Positions 53,116-62,867 of a DNA stretch of 64,000 bases are shown here, piece by piece (the stretch's first letter is position 1; the number at the start of each line of letters is the position of its first letter). The stretch is from Rhizobium binae (GTDB lineage Bacteria > Pseudomonadota > Alphaproteobacteria > Rhizobiales > Rhizobiaceae), in assembly GCF_017357225.1 (NCBI RefSeq), contig NZ_CP071604.1, forward strand, positions 3,627,501 through 3,691,500, in the 5' to 3' direction. A program made the position numbers and the translations under genes. The notes under the pieces are model-generated. The model did not search any database. It was not told the origin of the DNA and was given only the letters and a program-made list of their open reading frames with translations.

Positions 53116-55800
53116 ATGGCCATTCCCATTCCCCTGTCTCCCGGCTCCGAAAATCCTAGCGGCCTCGATAGTAAAGAGGCCGAAAGCCGGCTCGCGAAAT
53201 ATGGTCAAAACCTCTTGCCTGAGCCCGAGGCCACGACTTTCATTACAGTCTTCTTGCGACAGTTCCGCAGCCCTCTGATTTATATCCTGCTTCTGGCCGC
53301 CGCAGTCTCGCTGGTGGTCAGCGATACGAAAGACACAATCTTTATCGGCATTGTCCTTCTGCTGAATGGTTTGATCGGCAGCCTGCAGGAATATTCGGCG
53401 GGCCGCGCAGCGTCGGCGCTTCGAAAGCTGGAACAGCCGCGTGCCGCTGTCATCCGTGACGGCAAAGTGCGGGAAATCGAAGCGCGTCTTTTGGTGCCGG
53501 GGGATCTCGTACTGCTGGAGGCCGGCGGAAGGGTTCCCGCGGATATCGCCCTGGTCGAGGCAACCGACCTCCTGTGTGACGAATCCCTCCTGACTGGAGA
53601 ATCCCTGCCGGCACGCAAGATGGCGCCGTTCGCCGGCGCGCGGGCTGTGGATAGCAAGGCGACGATAGCCTTCGCCGGCGCACTCGTCACCCGCGGGCGC
53701 GGCACGGGTGTCGTAATGGAAACCGGATCTTCGACCGAGATTGGCAAAATCGCCGCTGAAATCGGCAAGGCGTCCGCCTCCCTGCCGCCACTGATGATCC
53801 GGCTGGCGCGTTTCTCCAATGCGATCGCCTGGGCGGTTGGATTGACCTCGCTGTTTCTGGTCGGAGTCGGCTTCATAAGGGGACTTGCCTGGAGCGACCT
53901 CTTCCTCATGTCGGTCGGCCTTGCCGTCAGCGCAATCCCCGAAGGCCTGCCTATTGCGATCTCGATCGCGCTCGCAATTAGCATGCGTCGCATGGCCAAG
54001 CGCAACGTCATCGTGCGACGCATGCCGGCGGTGGAAGCGCTCGGCTCCTGCACAATGATCGCCACCGACAAGACCGGCACCCTGACGCTCAACGAGCTGA
54101 CCGTCACCGACATCCGTCTTCCTGACGGCACCCACCTCGCGCTCGACGCGGTCACTGATCTCGACATCTGCGAGATCAAGGCGGCGAACATGAGCCCGGC
54201 CGAAGCGCGCGTGCGCGCCGGCCGGCTTCTGCGAGCCGCTTCGCTTCCCAACGAGGGCTCACTGGTCCAAGATGAGAACGGCTGGAAAGGCGTCGGCGAC
54301 ACGGTGGACGTTGCTCTGCTGACCGCCGCGCGGAAGGCAGGCCTCACGCAGGACAAAATGACCGAGGATTATCCTCTTGTCGCCCGTATCCCTTATGAGC
54401 CCGATCTCAAATATGCCGCCTCTTTTCATCGCGGGGGCGAACACGTGCACGTCTTTGCGAAAGGCTCGGCCGAAACGCTGCTCAGCATGACCGATCGCAT
54501 GGACGTCGGCGGCCGAGCGATCGAAATCGACCGAGGGGTGCTTCTTGCCCAAAAGGAAGAGATGGCCGCACGCGGCCTTCGGGTCCTCGCCTTCGCCGAG
54601 GGCGAAATCCGCAGTGGCGCCGACCAGATCTTCGGTCATCATCACCTCGTCGATCTCGTCTTCCTGGGCTTTGCAGGCATGCAGGACCCGATCCGCCCGG
54701 AAGTTTCGCAGGCGATCCGCGAGTGCCACGCCGCTGGGGTTGAGGTGGCAATGGTGACAGGCGACGACCCGAAGACAGCGGCGGCCATCGCCGCTCAGGC
54801 TGGACTGGAATTCGGCCCGAGCCAGATCACCACCGGCGACGCTGTGCGCGAGGCAGAGGCTGCAGGTCCGGAACGGCTGGATGAACTGACGAAACGCGCC
54901 CGCATCTATGCCCGCGTTTTACCCAGCCAGAAGCTCTCGATCGTGCTCTCGATGGCACGCAACGGCCATTTCGTGGCAGTGACTGGGGATGGCGTCAACG
55001 ACGCTCCGGCGCTCAAGCACGCCCATGTTGGCGTCGCCATGGGCGTGAAAGGTACCGAAGTTGCCAAGGAAAGTGCCGATATCGTCGTAGCCGATGACAA
55101 TTTCGCGTCGATCGTTTGCGGCATTCGCGAGGGACGAACCGCCTATTCGAACATCCGCAAAGTCATCCTGATGCTGACCGCGACAGGGGCTGCGGAAATG
55201 CTGCTTTTCCTGCTGGCGATCCCCCTCGGTCTCCCGATGCCTCTGCTTCCCGTGCAGCTTCTCTGGCTGAATCTCGTGACGAATGGCATCCAGGACGTAA
55301 CGCTTGCCGGGGAACGGCCGGAGGGCGACGAGCTCGCCAGGCCGCCCCGACGCCCGAAGGAGCCGATCTTCGACCGGCTGATGGTGCGCCGGATCATCCA
55401 ATCGACCTTCGTCATCGGCGGCGGCGGATTCGTCGCTTTCTACTGGCTGCTGTCATGGGGCTACCAGCTTGCCGAGGCGCGAAACCTGCTGCTTCTACTC
55501 TTTGTGATGTTCGAGAACGTGCAAACCCTGAGCTGCCGTTCCGAACACCGTTCATTGCTCTCACGATCCTTCTTCAGCAACCCTTTGCTCCTTGCCAGTG
55601 TCGTCGCAGCACAGGCCATCCATATCGGCGCCATGCATCTCCCATGGTTCCGCGATGTGCTCGGTCTGGCGCCGATCTCGCTCGCAGAATGGTCGCTGAC
55701 GCTTATTGCGGCCGCATCCCTGCTTCTTGTCATCGAAATTGACAAATTTCACGGGCGCAGCTCTTCAAGCAAAAGCCTGCGCGCAATCGAAGCTGAGTGA
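53116..55800 (+). CDS. P-type cation-translocating ATPase (P2-type, Ca2+/Mg2+/monovalent-like)
   Basis: The 894-residue membrane pump has an N-terminal cation ATPase domain and the actuator motif LLTGESLPARK near 160. The M4 motif SAIPEGLPIAISIALAIS near 275 is the PEGL of P2 ATPases. The phosphorylation site ATDKTGTLTLNEL lies near 317, followed by VTGDDPKTAAAIAAQAG near 545 and the hinge TGDGVNDAPALKHAHVGVAMG near 625, with the usual C-terminal TM bundle. CPC-type heavy-metal motifs are absent. The start at 53116 follows AGGAGA; the longer frame from 53050 starts inside the zeta-like stop. It is probably co-transcribed with the zeta-like gene. The ion is uncertain. Confidence 0.9.
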   Translation: MAIPIPLSPGSENPSGLDSKEAESRLAKYGQNLLPEPEATTFITVFLRQFRSPLIYILLLAAAVSLVVSDTKDTIFIGIVLLLNGLIGSLQEYSAGRAASALRKLEQPRAAVIRDGKVREIEARLLVPGDLVLLEAGGRVPADIALVEATDLLCDESLLTGESLPARKMAPFAGARAVDSKATIAFAGALVTRGRGTGVVMETGSSTEIGKIAAEIGKASASLPPLMIRLARFSNAIAWAVGLTSLFLVGVGFIRGLAWSDLFLMSVGLAVSAIPEGLPIAISIALAISMRRMAKRNVIVRRMPAVEALGSCTMIATDKTGTLTLNELTVTDIRLPDGTHLALDAVTDLDICEIKAANMSPAEARVRAGRLLRAASLPNEGSLVQDENGWKGVGDTVDVALLTAARKAGLTQDKMTEDYPLVARIPYEPDLKYAASFHRGGEHVHVFAKGSAETLLSMTDRMDVGGRAIEIDRGVLLAQKEEMAARGLRVLAFAEGEIRSGADQIFGHHHLVDLVFLGFAGMQDPIRPEVSQAIRECHAAGVEVAMVTGDDPKTAAAIAAQAGLEFGPSQITTGDAVREAEAAGPERLDELTKRARIYARVLPSQKLSIVLSMARNGHFVAVTGDGVNDAPALKHAHVGVAMGVKGTEVAKESADIVVADDNFASIVCGIREGRTAYSNIRKVILMLTATGAAEMLLFLLAIPLGLPMPLLPVQLLWLNLVTNGIQDVTLAGERPEGDELARPPRRPKEPIFDRLMVRRIIQSTFVIGGGGFVAFYWLLSWGYQLAEARNLLLLLFVMFENVQTLSCRSEHRSLLSRSFFSNPLLLASVVAAQAIHIGAMHLPWFRDVLGLAPISLAEWSLTLIAAASLLLVIEIDKFHGRSSSSKSLRAIEAE

Positions 55801-55820
55801 GCGCCAGTCCCGAGAGGCGC

Positions 55821-56651
55821 TTATCGCGCCATGAAGACTGGCACATTGCAGTCTTGAAGGATGGAGGCGGTCACGCCGCCGAATATCCGTTCGCGAAGCC
55901 GAGAATGGCCATAGGCGCCCATGACGATCATGTCACAGCCAAGCTCCCGGGCGTGTTGTCGCAGAACATCTTCAGTCCGGCGTCCGGCGCTCGCCAGCTG
56001 TTCGACGATGACCTTGACCCCGTGGCGAGCCAGAAATGCCGCAATGTCCGCACCAGGCTCGTCGCCACTTCTGAAATAGGCGCTGTCCGGATCGACGAGG
56101 ACGAGATGCACCACCTCGGCTGCAATCAGCATCTCCAAAGCTGCCTTGGCGGCAAAGGCTGCCTCTGGACGCGAATTCCAAGCGACGAGCACATTTTTCG
56201 GCTTTAAACTTGAGAGACCGGTATTTGGCACGAGGAGCAGCGGCGTTCTTGAATCGAATGCGGTTGCCGCCACCACGGCTCTCCGGAGCTGCGCGTCCCC
56301 GCGCAAACCTGGCCCGACGAGGACGATATCCGAATACATCGCACGCATACCGATGTTGCTCTGCGCGATGAAGATGTCTTCATAGAGGAAGTCGACATCG
56401 AAGGAGACGTCGCTCATTTGGCACAGATCTTCAGCCTGCTGCCGGAGGCGATGCAGGGTGTTTATCTCATCCTGCATCTGCTCGACCCAATCAGAGGCGA
56501 CAGGATAATCGGCGGCTGCCGGCTGCAGCGTGGCGGCGATGATCAGAATGGAAAGATGGGCGTCATGCTCGGTCGCAAATTCGATCGCAAAGTTGATATC
56601 CGGTGCGGTGTCCGTGGCTCCGACGATTGCCAGCACAGTTTTCAAAGACAT
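55821..56651 (-). CDS. Tandem-domain universal stress protein, second copy
   Basis: The 276-residue paralogue of the Usp at 44.6 kb has two UspA-like domains. The second is LSSLKPKNVLVAWNSRPEAAFAAKAALEML to VMGAYGHSRLRERIFGGVTASILQDCNVPVFMAR, including the nucleotide-binding G-x-x-G loop. ATG 56651 has GGGAGG upstream; the longer frame to 56732 covers the promoter. It is convergent with the P-type ATPase gene and divergent from the HlyD-like gene, with two FNR-type boxes between them. Confidence 0.9.
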   Translation of the reverse strand: MSLKTVLAIVGATDTAPDINFAIEFATEHDAHLSILIIAATLQPAAADYPVASDWVEQMQDEINTLHRLRQQAEDLCQMSDVSFDVDFLYEDIFIAQSNIGMRAMYSDIVLVGPGLRGDAQLRRAVVAATAFDSRTPLLLVPNTGLSSLKPKNVLVAWNSRPEAAFAAKAALEMLIAAEVVHLVLVDPDSAYFRSGDEPGADIAAFLARHGVKVIVEQLASAGRRTEDVLRQHARELGCDMIVMGAYGHSRLRERIFGGVTASILQDCNVPVFMAR

Positions 56652-56717
56652 GGAGAGCCTCCCTCGATTTGGTTCGTTGACCCAGTGACCGAGCCTAGGG
56701 AACTGGACGAAGGCTGC

Positions 56718-56731
56718 AATGATCTCTGTCA
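56718..56731. promoter_or_regulatory. Imperfect FNR/FixK-like box, usp side
   Basis: ATGATCTCTGTCAA differs from TTGAY-N4-RTCAA only at the first base. Its centre would place a minus-strand start site near 56683, giving a 32-base leader before the Usp ATG. It could also serve the HlyD-like gene at the alternative start 56811. Confidence 0.5.
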
Positions 56732-56773
56732 ACCGCCGCTAAACGGACGCTGAAGCTTAATCGCGCCGATCCA

Positions 56774-56787
56774 TTGATCGCCGTCAA
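56774..56787. promoter_or_regulatory. FNR/FixK-like box, HlyD/RbbA side
   Basis: TTGATCGCCGTCAA matches TTGAY-N4-RTCAA. Class II geometry puts the plus-strand start site near 56822. This would favour a GTG start at 56838 for the HlyD-like gene rather than ATG 56811. Confidence 0.7.
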
Positions 56788-56810
56788 AGCGAAACCCGTC
56801 GAAACGGACG

Positions 56811-57920
56811 ATGAAGGGTGCGTCAAGTTCGACGCGTGTGGAGCATCCTTTGAACCGGTACTGGAAAGCCGCTCTTGCGGTGATCGCCCTCGCCGCCGCT
56901 GGTTACGTCGTCTGGCAATATCAGGCAACGCGGCTTGCCGCGCTCGCCATGGCCGGCATTGCGAGCGGAAACGGCAGAATCGAGGCCGTCGAGATTGACG
57001 TGGCCGCGCGCACCGCCGGACGTCTGTCGGATGTGCTGGTGAGCGAAGGCGATTTCGTTGAGGCCGGCCAGATCGTCGCGACGATGGACGTCGAGCAGCT
57101 GAATGCTCAAAAGCGCGAGGCCTTAGCCCAGGTCGCTCGAGCCCGGATTGCGATCGACACGGCAAAAACGCTGGTCCTGCAGCGGCAAGCAGAGAAGGAA
57201 GCTGCCGCGGCCATCGTTTCCCAGAACGATGTCCAGCTTCAGTCGGCGCTGAAGCGGCTCAACCGCAGTCAACAGCTTTCGAAGAACGGTTCTGTTTCCG
57301 AGCAGACGCTGGACGACGATCGCGCCCGCGGCGACGGCGCCGCCGCCGCCCTCGGAGCCGCCAAGGCGAAGCTTGTCGCCACCGATGCTGCGATCGGCAC
57401 CGCTCAGGCGCAGGTGGTAGATGCGGAAGCCGCTGTCGAAGCGGCCGAGGCGACAGTCGCTCGAATCGAGGCAGATCTGGGCGACTGTGTGCTCAAGGCA
57501 CCCAGAAGCGGACGCGTCCAGTACCTCGTCGCGCATCCGGGCGAAGTCGTTGCGGCCGGCGGGCGCGTCCTCAACCTGCTGGACATTGGCGATGTCTACA
57601 TGACCTTCTTTTTGGGCACAGCAGATGCGGGCCGTACCGCAATCGGCAGCGAGGCTCGCATCGTCCTCGACGCTGCACCGAAATACGTTATCCCCGCGCA
57701 TATATCCTTTGTTTCGGATGTTGCGCAGTTCACGCCGAAGACCGTGGAGACGGAGGAGGAGCGGGAGAAACTGATGTTCCGCCTGCGCGCGAGTGTGCCC
57801 AGGGAACTTCTTCAGAAATATATGGCGCAGGTTAAAACCGGCCTGCCCGGCCGCGCCTACGTCAAGGTCGATCCAGCCGTGAAGTGGCCGGCACCGCTTT
57901 CGACACCTCTTACGCCGTGA
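56811..57920 (+). CDS. HlyD-family adaptor protein (YhiI-like) of an RbbA-type exporter
   Basis: The 369-residue membrane-fusion protein has one N-terminal TM helix ([19 protein letters not shown]). The first lipoyl half is [42 protein letters not shown], followed by a long alpha hairpin of about 105-220 rich in Ala/Gln. The second lipoyl half is [23 protein letters not shown]. It sits 13 bases before the RbbA-like gene, and with the YhhJ-like permease forms the set yhiI-rbbA-yhhJ known from enterobacteria. The start may be GTG 56838 if the nearby box drives transcription. The substrate is unknown. Confidence 0.88.
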   Translation: MKGASSSTRVEHPLNRYWKAALAVIALAAAGYVVWQYQATRLAALAMAGIASGNGRIEAVEIDVAARTAGRLSDVLVSEGDFVEAGQIVATMDVEQLNAQKREALAQVARARIAIDTAKTLVLQRQAEKEAAAAIVSQNDVQLQSALKRLNRSQQLSKNGSVSEQTLDDDRARGDGAAAALGAAKAKLVATDAAIGTAQAQVVDAEAAVEAAEATVARIEADLGDCVLKAPRSGRVQYLVAHPGEVVAAGGRVLNLLDIGDVYMTFFLGTADAGRTAIGSEARIVLDAAPKYVIPAHISFVSDVAQFTPKTVETEEEREKLMFRLRASVPRELLQKYMAQVKTGLPGRAYVKVDPAVKWPAPLSTPLTP

Positions 57921-57933
57921 CCTGGAGCCGCCC

Positions 57934-60684
57934 GTGACCTCCGAAACGGCAGAACCACTATATGTCGCACGCCTCAGGGGCGTGACGCATTCCTATGGCG
58001 GGCGCAGGGCCGTGGATATGGTCACGCTTGACATTCCTGCCAGCCGGATGGCCGGTCTCATCGGTCCCGACGGCGTCGGTAAATCCTCGCTCCTTTCCCT
58101 GATTGCCGGAGCACGGCAGATTCAGGAGGGTGAAATCACGGTGCTCGGCGGCGACATGCATCGCACCAGCCACCGCCGACATGTCTGCCCTTCAATTGCC
58201 TACATGCCACAAGGCCTCGGCAGGAACCTCTACCCGACACTATCCGTGTTCGAGAATATCGATTTTTTCGGCCGCCTGTTCGGCCAGGACCGGGAAGAGC
58301 GGGAATATCGCATCCGCACGCTCCTGAAGCGGACGGGGCTCGCCGGCTTCGAAGATCGGCCGGCGGGGAAGCTTTCAGGCGGCATGAGACAAAAGCTCGG
58401 CCTTTGCTGCGCTCTCATCCACGACCCTGATCTGCTGATCCTCGACGAACCGACCACCGGCGTCGATCCACTGTCACGGCAGCAATTCTGGAACCTCATC
58501 GATGAGATCCGGTCCGACCGGCCGCAGATCAGCGTCGTGATCGCCACCGCCTATCTGGAAGAAGCCGCACGCTTCGATTGGCTGGCGGCTATGGACGATG
58601 GAAGGGTGGTGGCTACCGGATCGCCGGATCTCCTTTTGCGTCACACGAAAGCCGACACGCTTGATGATGCTTTCATCGCGCTGATGCCGGCGGACAGGCG
58701 GGGGTCACACCATGCCGTGGACTTGCCGCCCCTCCCTTCAAGTGATGAACCAGATTTCGCCATCGAGGCCAAAGGCCTCACGATGTGCTTTGGCGACTTC
58801 ACTGCCGTCAACGATGTGAGCTTTAAGATTAGACGCGGCGAGATATTCGGTTTTATCGGCTCGAACGGCTGCGGCAAATCAACGACGATGAAAATGCTGA
58901 CCGGTCTTCTGCCGGTAAGCAAGGGCGCGGCAAAGCTGTTTGGCAAGCCGGTCGATTCCCGCAACCTCGATCTGCGCCGCCGCATCGGCTATATGAGCCA
59001 ATCCTTTTCGCTTTACACGGAATTGACCGTCCGACAGAATCTTGAGCTGCACGCGCGGCTTTTCGGCATGCTCTCCGGGGAGATCGATACACGGATCGTG
59101 GAATTGGGACGCCGCTTCCGGCTCGACGACGTCATGGCATGCTTACCTGATATCTTGCCGCTCGGCGTTCGGCAGCGGTTGTCGATGGCGGTGGCCCTGA
59201 TCCATGGGCCGGAGTTGCTCATTCTCGACGAACCGACATCTGGCGTCGATCCGATCGCCCGCGATGAGCTCTGGGAAGCCCTGATCGAACTCTCCCGCAA
59301 GGACAAGATCACGATCTTTATCTCCACGCACTTCATGAACGAGGCGGAACGCTGCGATCACATCTCTCTCATGCATGCCGGCCGTATTCTAGTAACTGAT
59401 ACCCCCGAAGCGTTGCGTGCCAGCCGCAGCGCAGCCTCACTCGAGGCAGCCTTCACAAGCTACCTTCAAGACGCAATCGGCAACCCGGCACCACCAGATC
59501 GAGGCGCATTTCACGCGACAGGTCGGCAAAAGCCTCTGGCTACGGCCAAGCGGCGACGCGCTTTTGATCTGCGCGGTATCTTGAGCTATAGCCGTCGCGA
59601 AGCGCTGGAGCTGCGTCGCGACCCCATCCGCGCAACGCTTGCCTTGATCGGCAGCGTCGTTTTGATGTTCGTCCTCGGATACGGCATCAACATGGACGTC
59701 AAGGACTTGGCCTTCGCTGTGCTCGATCGCGACGACACGGTCACCAGTCGCGATTATGTCGCAGATATTGCAGGCTCCCGCTATTTCATCGCTCGATCGC
59801 CGATCAGTGACTATGCCGACCTCGACCGGCGCATGCGCGACGGTTCGCTGAAGCTTGCAATCGAAATACCCGCAGGTTTTGGCGAGCAGCTAGCCCGTGG
59901 CCACGATGTCGAAATCGGCGCCTGGATCGATGGGGCAATGCCGCAGCACGCGGAAACGACACGCGGCTACGTGCAGGGCATGCACCGCAGCTGGCTTGCA
60001 GGCAAGGCACGCGAGATCTATGGGCGAAACACGCCCGGGCAGTTTTTGGTGGAGACCCGCTTTCGCTACAATCCCGGTATCGAGAGTCTGGTGGCCATGG
60101 TGCCTGCGGTCATACCGCTCCTTCTGCTTCTGATCCCAGCCATGCTTTCAGCCCTCTCGATTGTCCGGGAAAAGGAGCTGGGCTCGATCGTCAATCTCTA
60201 CGTCACACCGGTGACGCGGCTTGAATTCCTGCTTGGCAAGCAGTTGCCCTATCTGGCCCTCGGCATGGTGAACGCAGGGCTGCTCTGGCTCTTCGCGGTC
60301 TTCGCCTTCAACGTGCCGTTTACCGGCAGCCTTTCCGTCTTCGTGATCGCGGCAATTCTCTACGTCATTTTTGCAACCGCCTTCGGATTGTTGATCTCTG
60401 CCTTCATATCCAGCCAGATCGCCGCAATCTTCGGCACCACCTTGCTGACCATCATCCCGGCTGTGCAGTTTTCCGGCATGATCGATCCGGTGTCATCACT
60501 GCGAGGTCTTGGCGCACTCGCCGGTCGTGTCCTTCCGACGACCTATTTCATCATCATTTCGCGCGGCACATTTTCGAAGGGTCTCGGTTTCGACAATCTG
60601 GACATGACCCTGCTTCCACTCCTTGTCGCAGGCCCGCTGCTTGTCGCCATCAGTGTCCTCCTCCTTAGAAAACAGGCGAAGTGA
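57934..60684 (+). CDS. rbbA: RbbA-like fused ABC ATPase/permease (two ATP-binding domains plus membrane domain)
   Basis: The 916-residue protein carries two ABC domains and an ABC-2 membrane domain. ABC1 (about 8-245) has Walker [10 protein letters not shown], signature [11 protein letters not shown] and Walker [17 protein letters not shown]2 (about 270-500) has Walker [10 protein letters not shown], Walker [14 protein letters not shown] and a degenerate signature [12 protein letters not shown]. The membrane domain (about 545-916) has TM segments such as [36 protein letters not shown]. This architecture is that of RbbA/YhiH. It starts at GTG 57934 with GGAG upstream. Despite the ribosome-associated name in E. 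coli, the linked HlyD and permease genes point to export. Confidence 0.9.
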   Translation: MTSETAEPLYVARLRGVTHSYGGRRAVDMVTLDIPASRMAGLIGPDGVGKSSLLSLIAGARQIQEGEITVLGGDMHRTSHRRHVCPSIAYMPQGLGRNLYPTLSVFENIDFFGRLFGQDREEREYRIRTLLKRTGLAGFEDRPAGKLSGGMRQKLGLCCALIHDPDLLILDEPTTGVDPLSRQQFWNLIDEIRSDRPQISVVIATAYLEEAARFDWLAAMDDGRVVATGSPDLLLRHTKADTLDDAFIALMPADRRGSHHAVDLPPLPSSDEPDFAIEAKGLTMCFGDFTAVNDVSFKIRRGEIFGFIGSNGCGKSTTMKMLTGLLPVSKGAAKLFGKPVDSRNLDLRRRIGYMSQSFSLYTELTVRQNLELHARLFGMLSGEIDTRIVELGRRFRLDDVMACLPDILPLGVRQRLSMAVALIHGPELLILDEPTSGVDPIARDELWEALIELSRKDKITIFISTHFMNEAERCDHISLMHAGRILVTDTPEALRASRSAASLEAAFTSYLQDAIGNPAPPDRGAFHATGRQKPLATAKRRRAFDLRGILSYSRREALELRRDPIRATLALIGSVVLMFVLGYGINMDVKDLAFAVLDRDDTVTSRDYVADIAGSRYFIARSPISDYADLDRRMRDGSLKLAIEIPAGFGEQLARGHDVEIGAWIDGAMPQHAETTRGYVQGMHRSWLAGKAREIYGRNTPGQFLVETRFRYNPGIESLVAMVPAVIPLLLLLIPAMLSALSIVREKELGSIVNLYVTPVTRLEFLLGKQLPYLALGMVNAGLLWLFAVFAFNVPFTGSLSVFVIAAILYVIFATAFGLLISAFISSQIAAIFGTTLLTIIPAVQFSGMIDPVSSLRGLGALAGRVLPTTYFIIISRGTFSKGLGFDNLDMTLLPLLVAGPLLVAISVLLLRKQAK

Positions 60685-60687
60685 TCC

Positions 60688-61800
60688 ATGCGGCTCGCAA
60701 CAATCTTCCATCTCGGGATAAAGGAATTGCGGGGACTGATGCGCGATCCGATCCTGCTGGGATTGATCGTTTATTCCTTCACCGTAGCCGTCTATGCTGA
60801 AGCCAGGGCAGTACCCCAGACCCTTCGCAACGCGCCGATCGCCATCGTCGATGAGGATGGTTCGCCGCTTTCGCTACGCATCGCCGATGCTTTCCTGAAA
60901 CCCTATTTCAAACCGCCGGTTACGATTACCGCCGACGAGATGGACGCGCGGATGGATGCGGGCACAGACACCTTCGCGATCGACATTCCACCGCATTTTC
61001 AAAGCGATCTCATCGCAGGCAAAACACCGGTCATCCAGCTCAATGTCGACGCGACCCGCATGACCCAAGCCTTTTCCGGATCGGGTTATGTTCAATTCAT
61101 CCTCGCGCAGGAAGTTGCGGGATTTTCCGCCAAGCAGACGATTGCCCCCACACCCCAGGTCAATCTTGCGCTGCGCGCCCGGTTCAATCCCGAACTCAAT
61201 CAGACCTGGTTCGGATCGGTGATGAACGTCATCAACACCGTCACCATGTTATCGATCATCCTGACCGGCACCGCGCTGATCCGCGAGCGAGAACACGGTA
61301 CGGTGGAGCATCTCCTGGTCATGCCGGTCACACCAATCGAAATCATGCTCGCCAAGGTGTGGTCGATGGGACTGGTCGTGTTCGTCGCCACCGCTCTTTC
61401 TCTGGTCTTTGTGGTCGAGGGCCTGCTTCGAGTGCCTATAGAGGGTTCGCTAGCACTTTTCATGGCGGGAGCAGCAATCCATCTTCTGGCGGCGACGGCG
61501 ATGGGCATTGCGCTTGCAACGATCGCAGGCTCCATGCCGCAATTCGGGTTGCTGCTGATGCTGGTGCTGATGCCGTTGCAGATCCTCTCCGGCGCTACAA
61601 CGCCGCGCGAAAGCATGCCCGAGGCGATACAGACGATCATGCTGGCCGCACCGAACACGCACTTCATCACCATGGCGCAGGCCATCCTCTACCGCGGTGC
61701 CGGCTTTTCTTCGGTGTGGCAACAGTTCCTCTGGCTCGCAGGGATTGCCGCCGTGCTGTTCGCGTTCTCGCTAGGTGGTTTCCGCAGATCGTTGAGATGA
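60688..61800 (+). CDS. yhhJ: ABC-2 type permease (YhhJ-like) of the RbbA exporter
   Basis: The 370-residue membrane protein has an N-terminal TM helix (LLGLIVYSFTVAVYAEARA), a large extracytoplasmic domain of about 40-180, and C-terminal helices of an ABC-2 domain. The latter includes LTGTALIREREHGTVEHLLVMPVTPIEIMLAKVW near 195 and MLVLMPLQILSGATTPRESMPEAIQTIML near 290. ATG 60688 is three bases after the RbbA-like stop codon, so the genes are co-translated. It likely dimerises with the membrane part of the RbbA-like protein. Confidence 0.88.
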   Translation: MRLATIFHLGIKELRGLMRDPILLGLIVYSFTVAVYAEARAVPQTLRNAPIAIVDEDGSPLSLRIADAFLKPYFKPPVTITADEMDARMDAGTDTFAIDIPPHFQSDLIAGKTPVIQLNVDATRMTQAFSGSGYVQFILAQEVAGFSAKQTIAPTPQVNLALRARFNPELNQTWFGSVMNVINTVTMLSIILTGTALIREREHGTVEHLLVMPVTPIEIMLAKVWSMGLVVFVATALSLVFVVEGLLRVPIEGSLALFMAGAAIHLLAATAMGIALATIAGSMPQFGLLLMLVLMPLQILSGATTPRESMPEAIQTIMLAAPNTHFITMAQAILYRGAGFSSVWQQFLWLAGIAAVLFAFSLGGFRRSLR

Positions 61801-61858
61801 TGTGCCGCCAGTTGAATCCGCGACGGGCCGACACGGCAAATACGCAACGCGATCACGC

Positions 61859-61872
61859 TTGACGGAGATCAA
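61859..61872. promoter_or_regulatory. FNR/FixK-like box upstream of the BASS-family gene
   Basis: TTGACGGAGATCAA matches TTGAY-N4-RTCAA. The class II start site would be near 61907 with an 85-base leader. A second near-match, TTGATGAAGATCGA (61932-61945, one base off), would leave a 12-base leader. Confidence 0.7.
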
Positions 61873-61991
61873 GGCGCTCTTCGTTGATTGGTTCAAGTAT
61901 GAATATCCACCGCGCTTGTATCTCAAGCCCTTTGATGAAGATCGAGTTCACAAGGCCAATATCGTTCCGTTAACAGACGAAGGAGGCGCGC

Positions 61992-62867
61992 ATGATATCG
62001 GAAATATTGAGATATACCTTACAGATCGCCCTCATTTCGTTCATGCTCGGCAGCCTGGTGGACGTCGGGCTTAAGCTGGACGTCAAAGACGCCTGGACGG
62101 CGCTGCATGACAGGAAATTCGTCCTGCTCAGCATTCTGTCAGCCTTCGTCTTTGGGCCGCTTCTCGCCATTGTCATCGCAAGAGTGTTCGAATTGCCGGG
62201 CGGCTATGCACTCGGATTGCTATTGCTCGGCCTGGCGCCGTGCGCGCCATTCTTGCCGTTGCTGGCAGATATCGCGAAAGGAGATCCTGCATATTCGGCC
62301 GCCTTCATCCTGATCGCTGCCCTTGGCACGATCATCGTGATGCCGATCGCGCTTCCCTTCGTCGCTCCAGAACTGCATGCAGAGATGGTATCAATTGCAC
62401 GGCCGCTTTTGCTTCTGGTCCTCGCCCCCTTCGGCATCGGAATTGCTGTCCGTCGTGTTTCCAAGAAATGGGCAGATCGAAGCGACCCGGTCATAAGAAA
62501 GCTCGTTTCTTTCAACGTCTTGATACTCCTGTCAGTGGCATTTGCACAGAACTGGGACCGCATCCTCGATACGATTGGAACCTTGGCGATAGCAGCGCAA
62601 TGTATTTTCTATTCAGGGCTCGCCCTTTTCTCCTACGCAGTTTCGTACCGGCTCCCTCATGATCGGCGGTGCATCGTCACCCTGGGGAGTTGCACCAGAA
62701 ACGTGGGGGCGGCACTTGCCCCACTGTCCGCCGTTCCAGATGCGGATCCCCAGTCGACCACGATGTGCATCCTGGCCGCCTTCATCACTCTCATGATCGG
62801 GTTTGCTACAGCCAGAATTTTGGATCGACTGAGGCCGAAGCCAGGTTTGCAGATCAATGCTGGTTAG
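61992..62867 (+). CDS. Bile acid:sodium symporter (BASS) family membrane protein
   Basis: The 291-residue protein has about nine to ten hydrophobic helices. It has the BASS/SBF-like start YTLQIALISFMLGSLVDVGLKL, the GLLLLGLAPCAPFLPLLADIAKGDPAYSAAFIL region near 75, and the crossover-like VTLGSCTRNVGAALAPLSAVPD near 230. Family members co-transport organic anions with sodium. AAGGAGG precedes ATG 61992. It stands alone between the exporter operon and the convergent DUF2254 gene, whose end it overlaps by 14 bases. The substrate is unknown. Confidence 0.8.
   Translation: MISEILRYTLQIALISFMLGSLVDVGLKLDVKDAWTALHDRKFVLLSILSAFVFGPLLAIVIARVFELPGGYALGLLLLGLAPCAPFLPLLADIAKGDPAYSAAFILIAALGTIIVMPIALPFVAPELHAEMVSIARPLLLLVLAPFGIGIAVRRVSKKWADRSDPVIRKLVSFNVLILLSVAFAQNWDRILDTIGTLAIAAQCIFYSGLALFSYAVSYRLPHDRRCIVTLGSCTRNVGAALAPLSAVPDADPQSTTMCILAAFITLMIGFATARILDRLRPKPGLQINAG

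Noticed and set aside
61887-61901. TTGATTGGTTCAA as an FNR-type box
   Set aside because: The spacer is five instead of six bases between TTGA and TCAA, so it does not fit the site.
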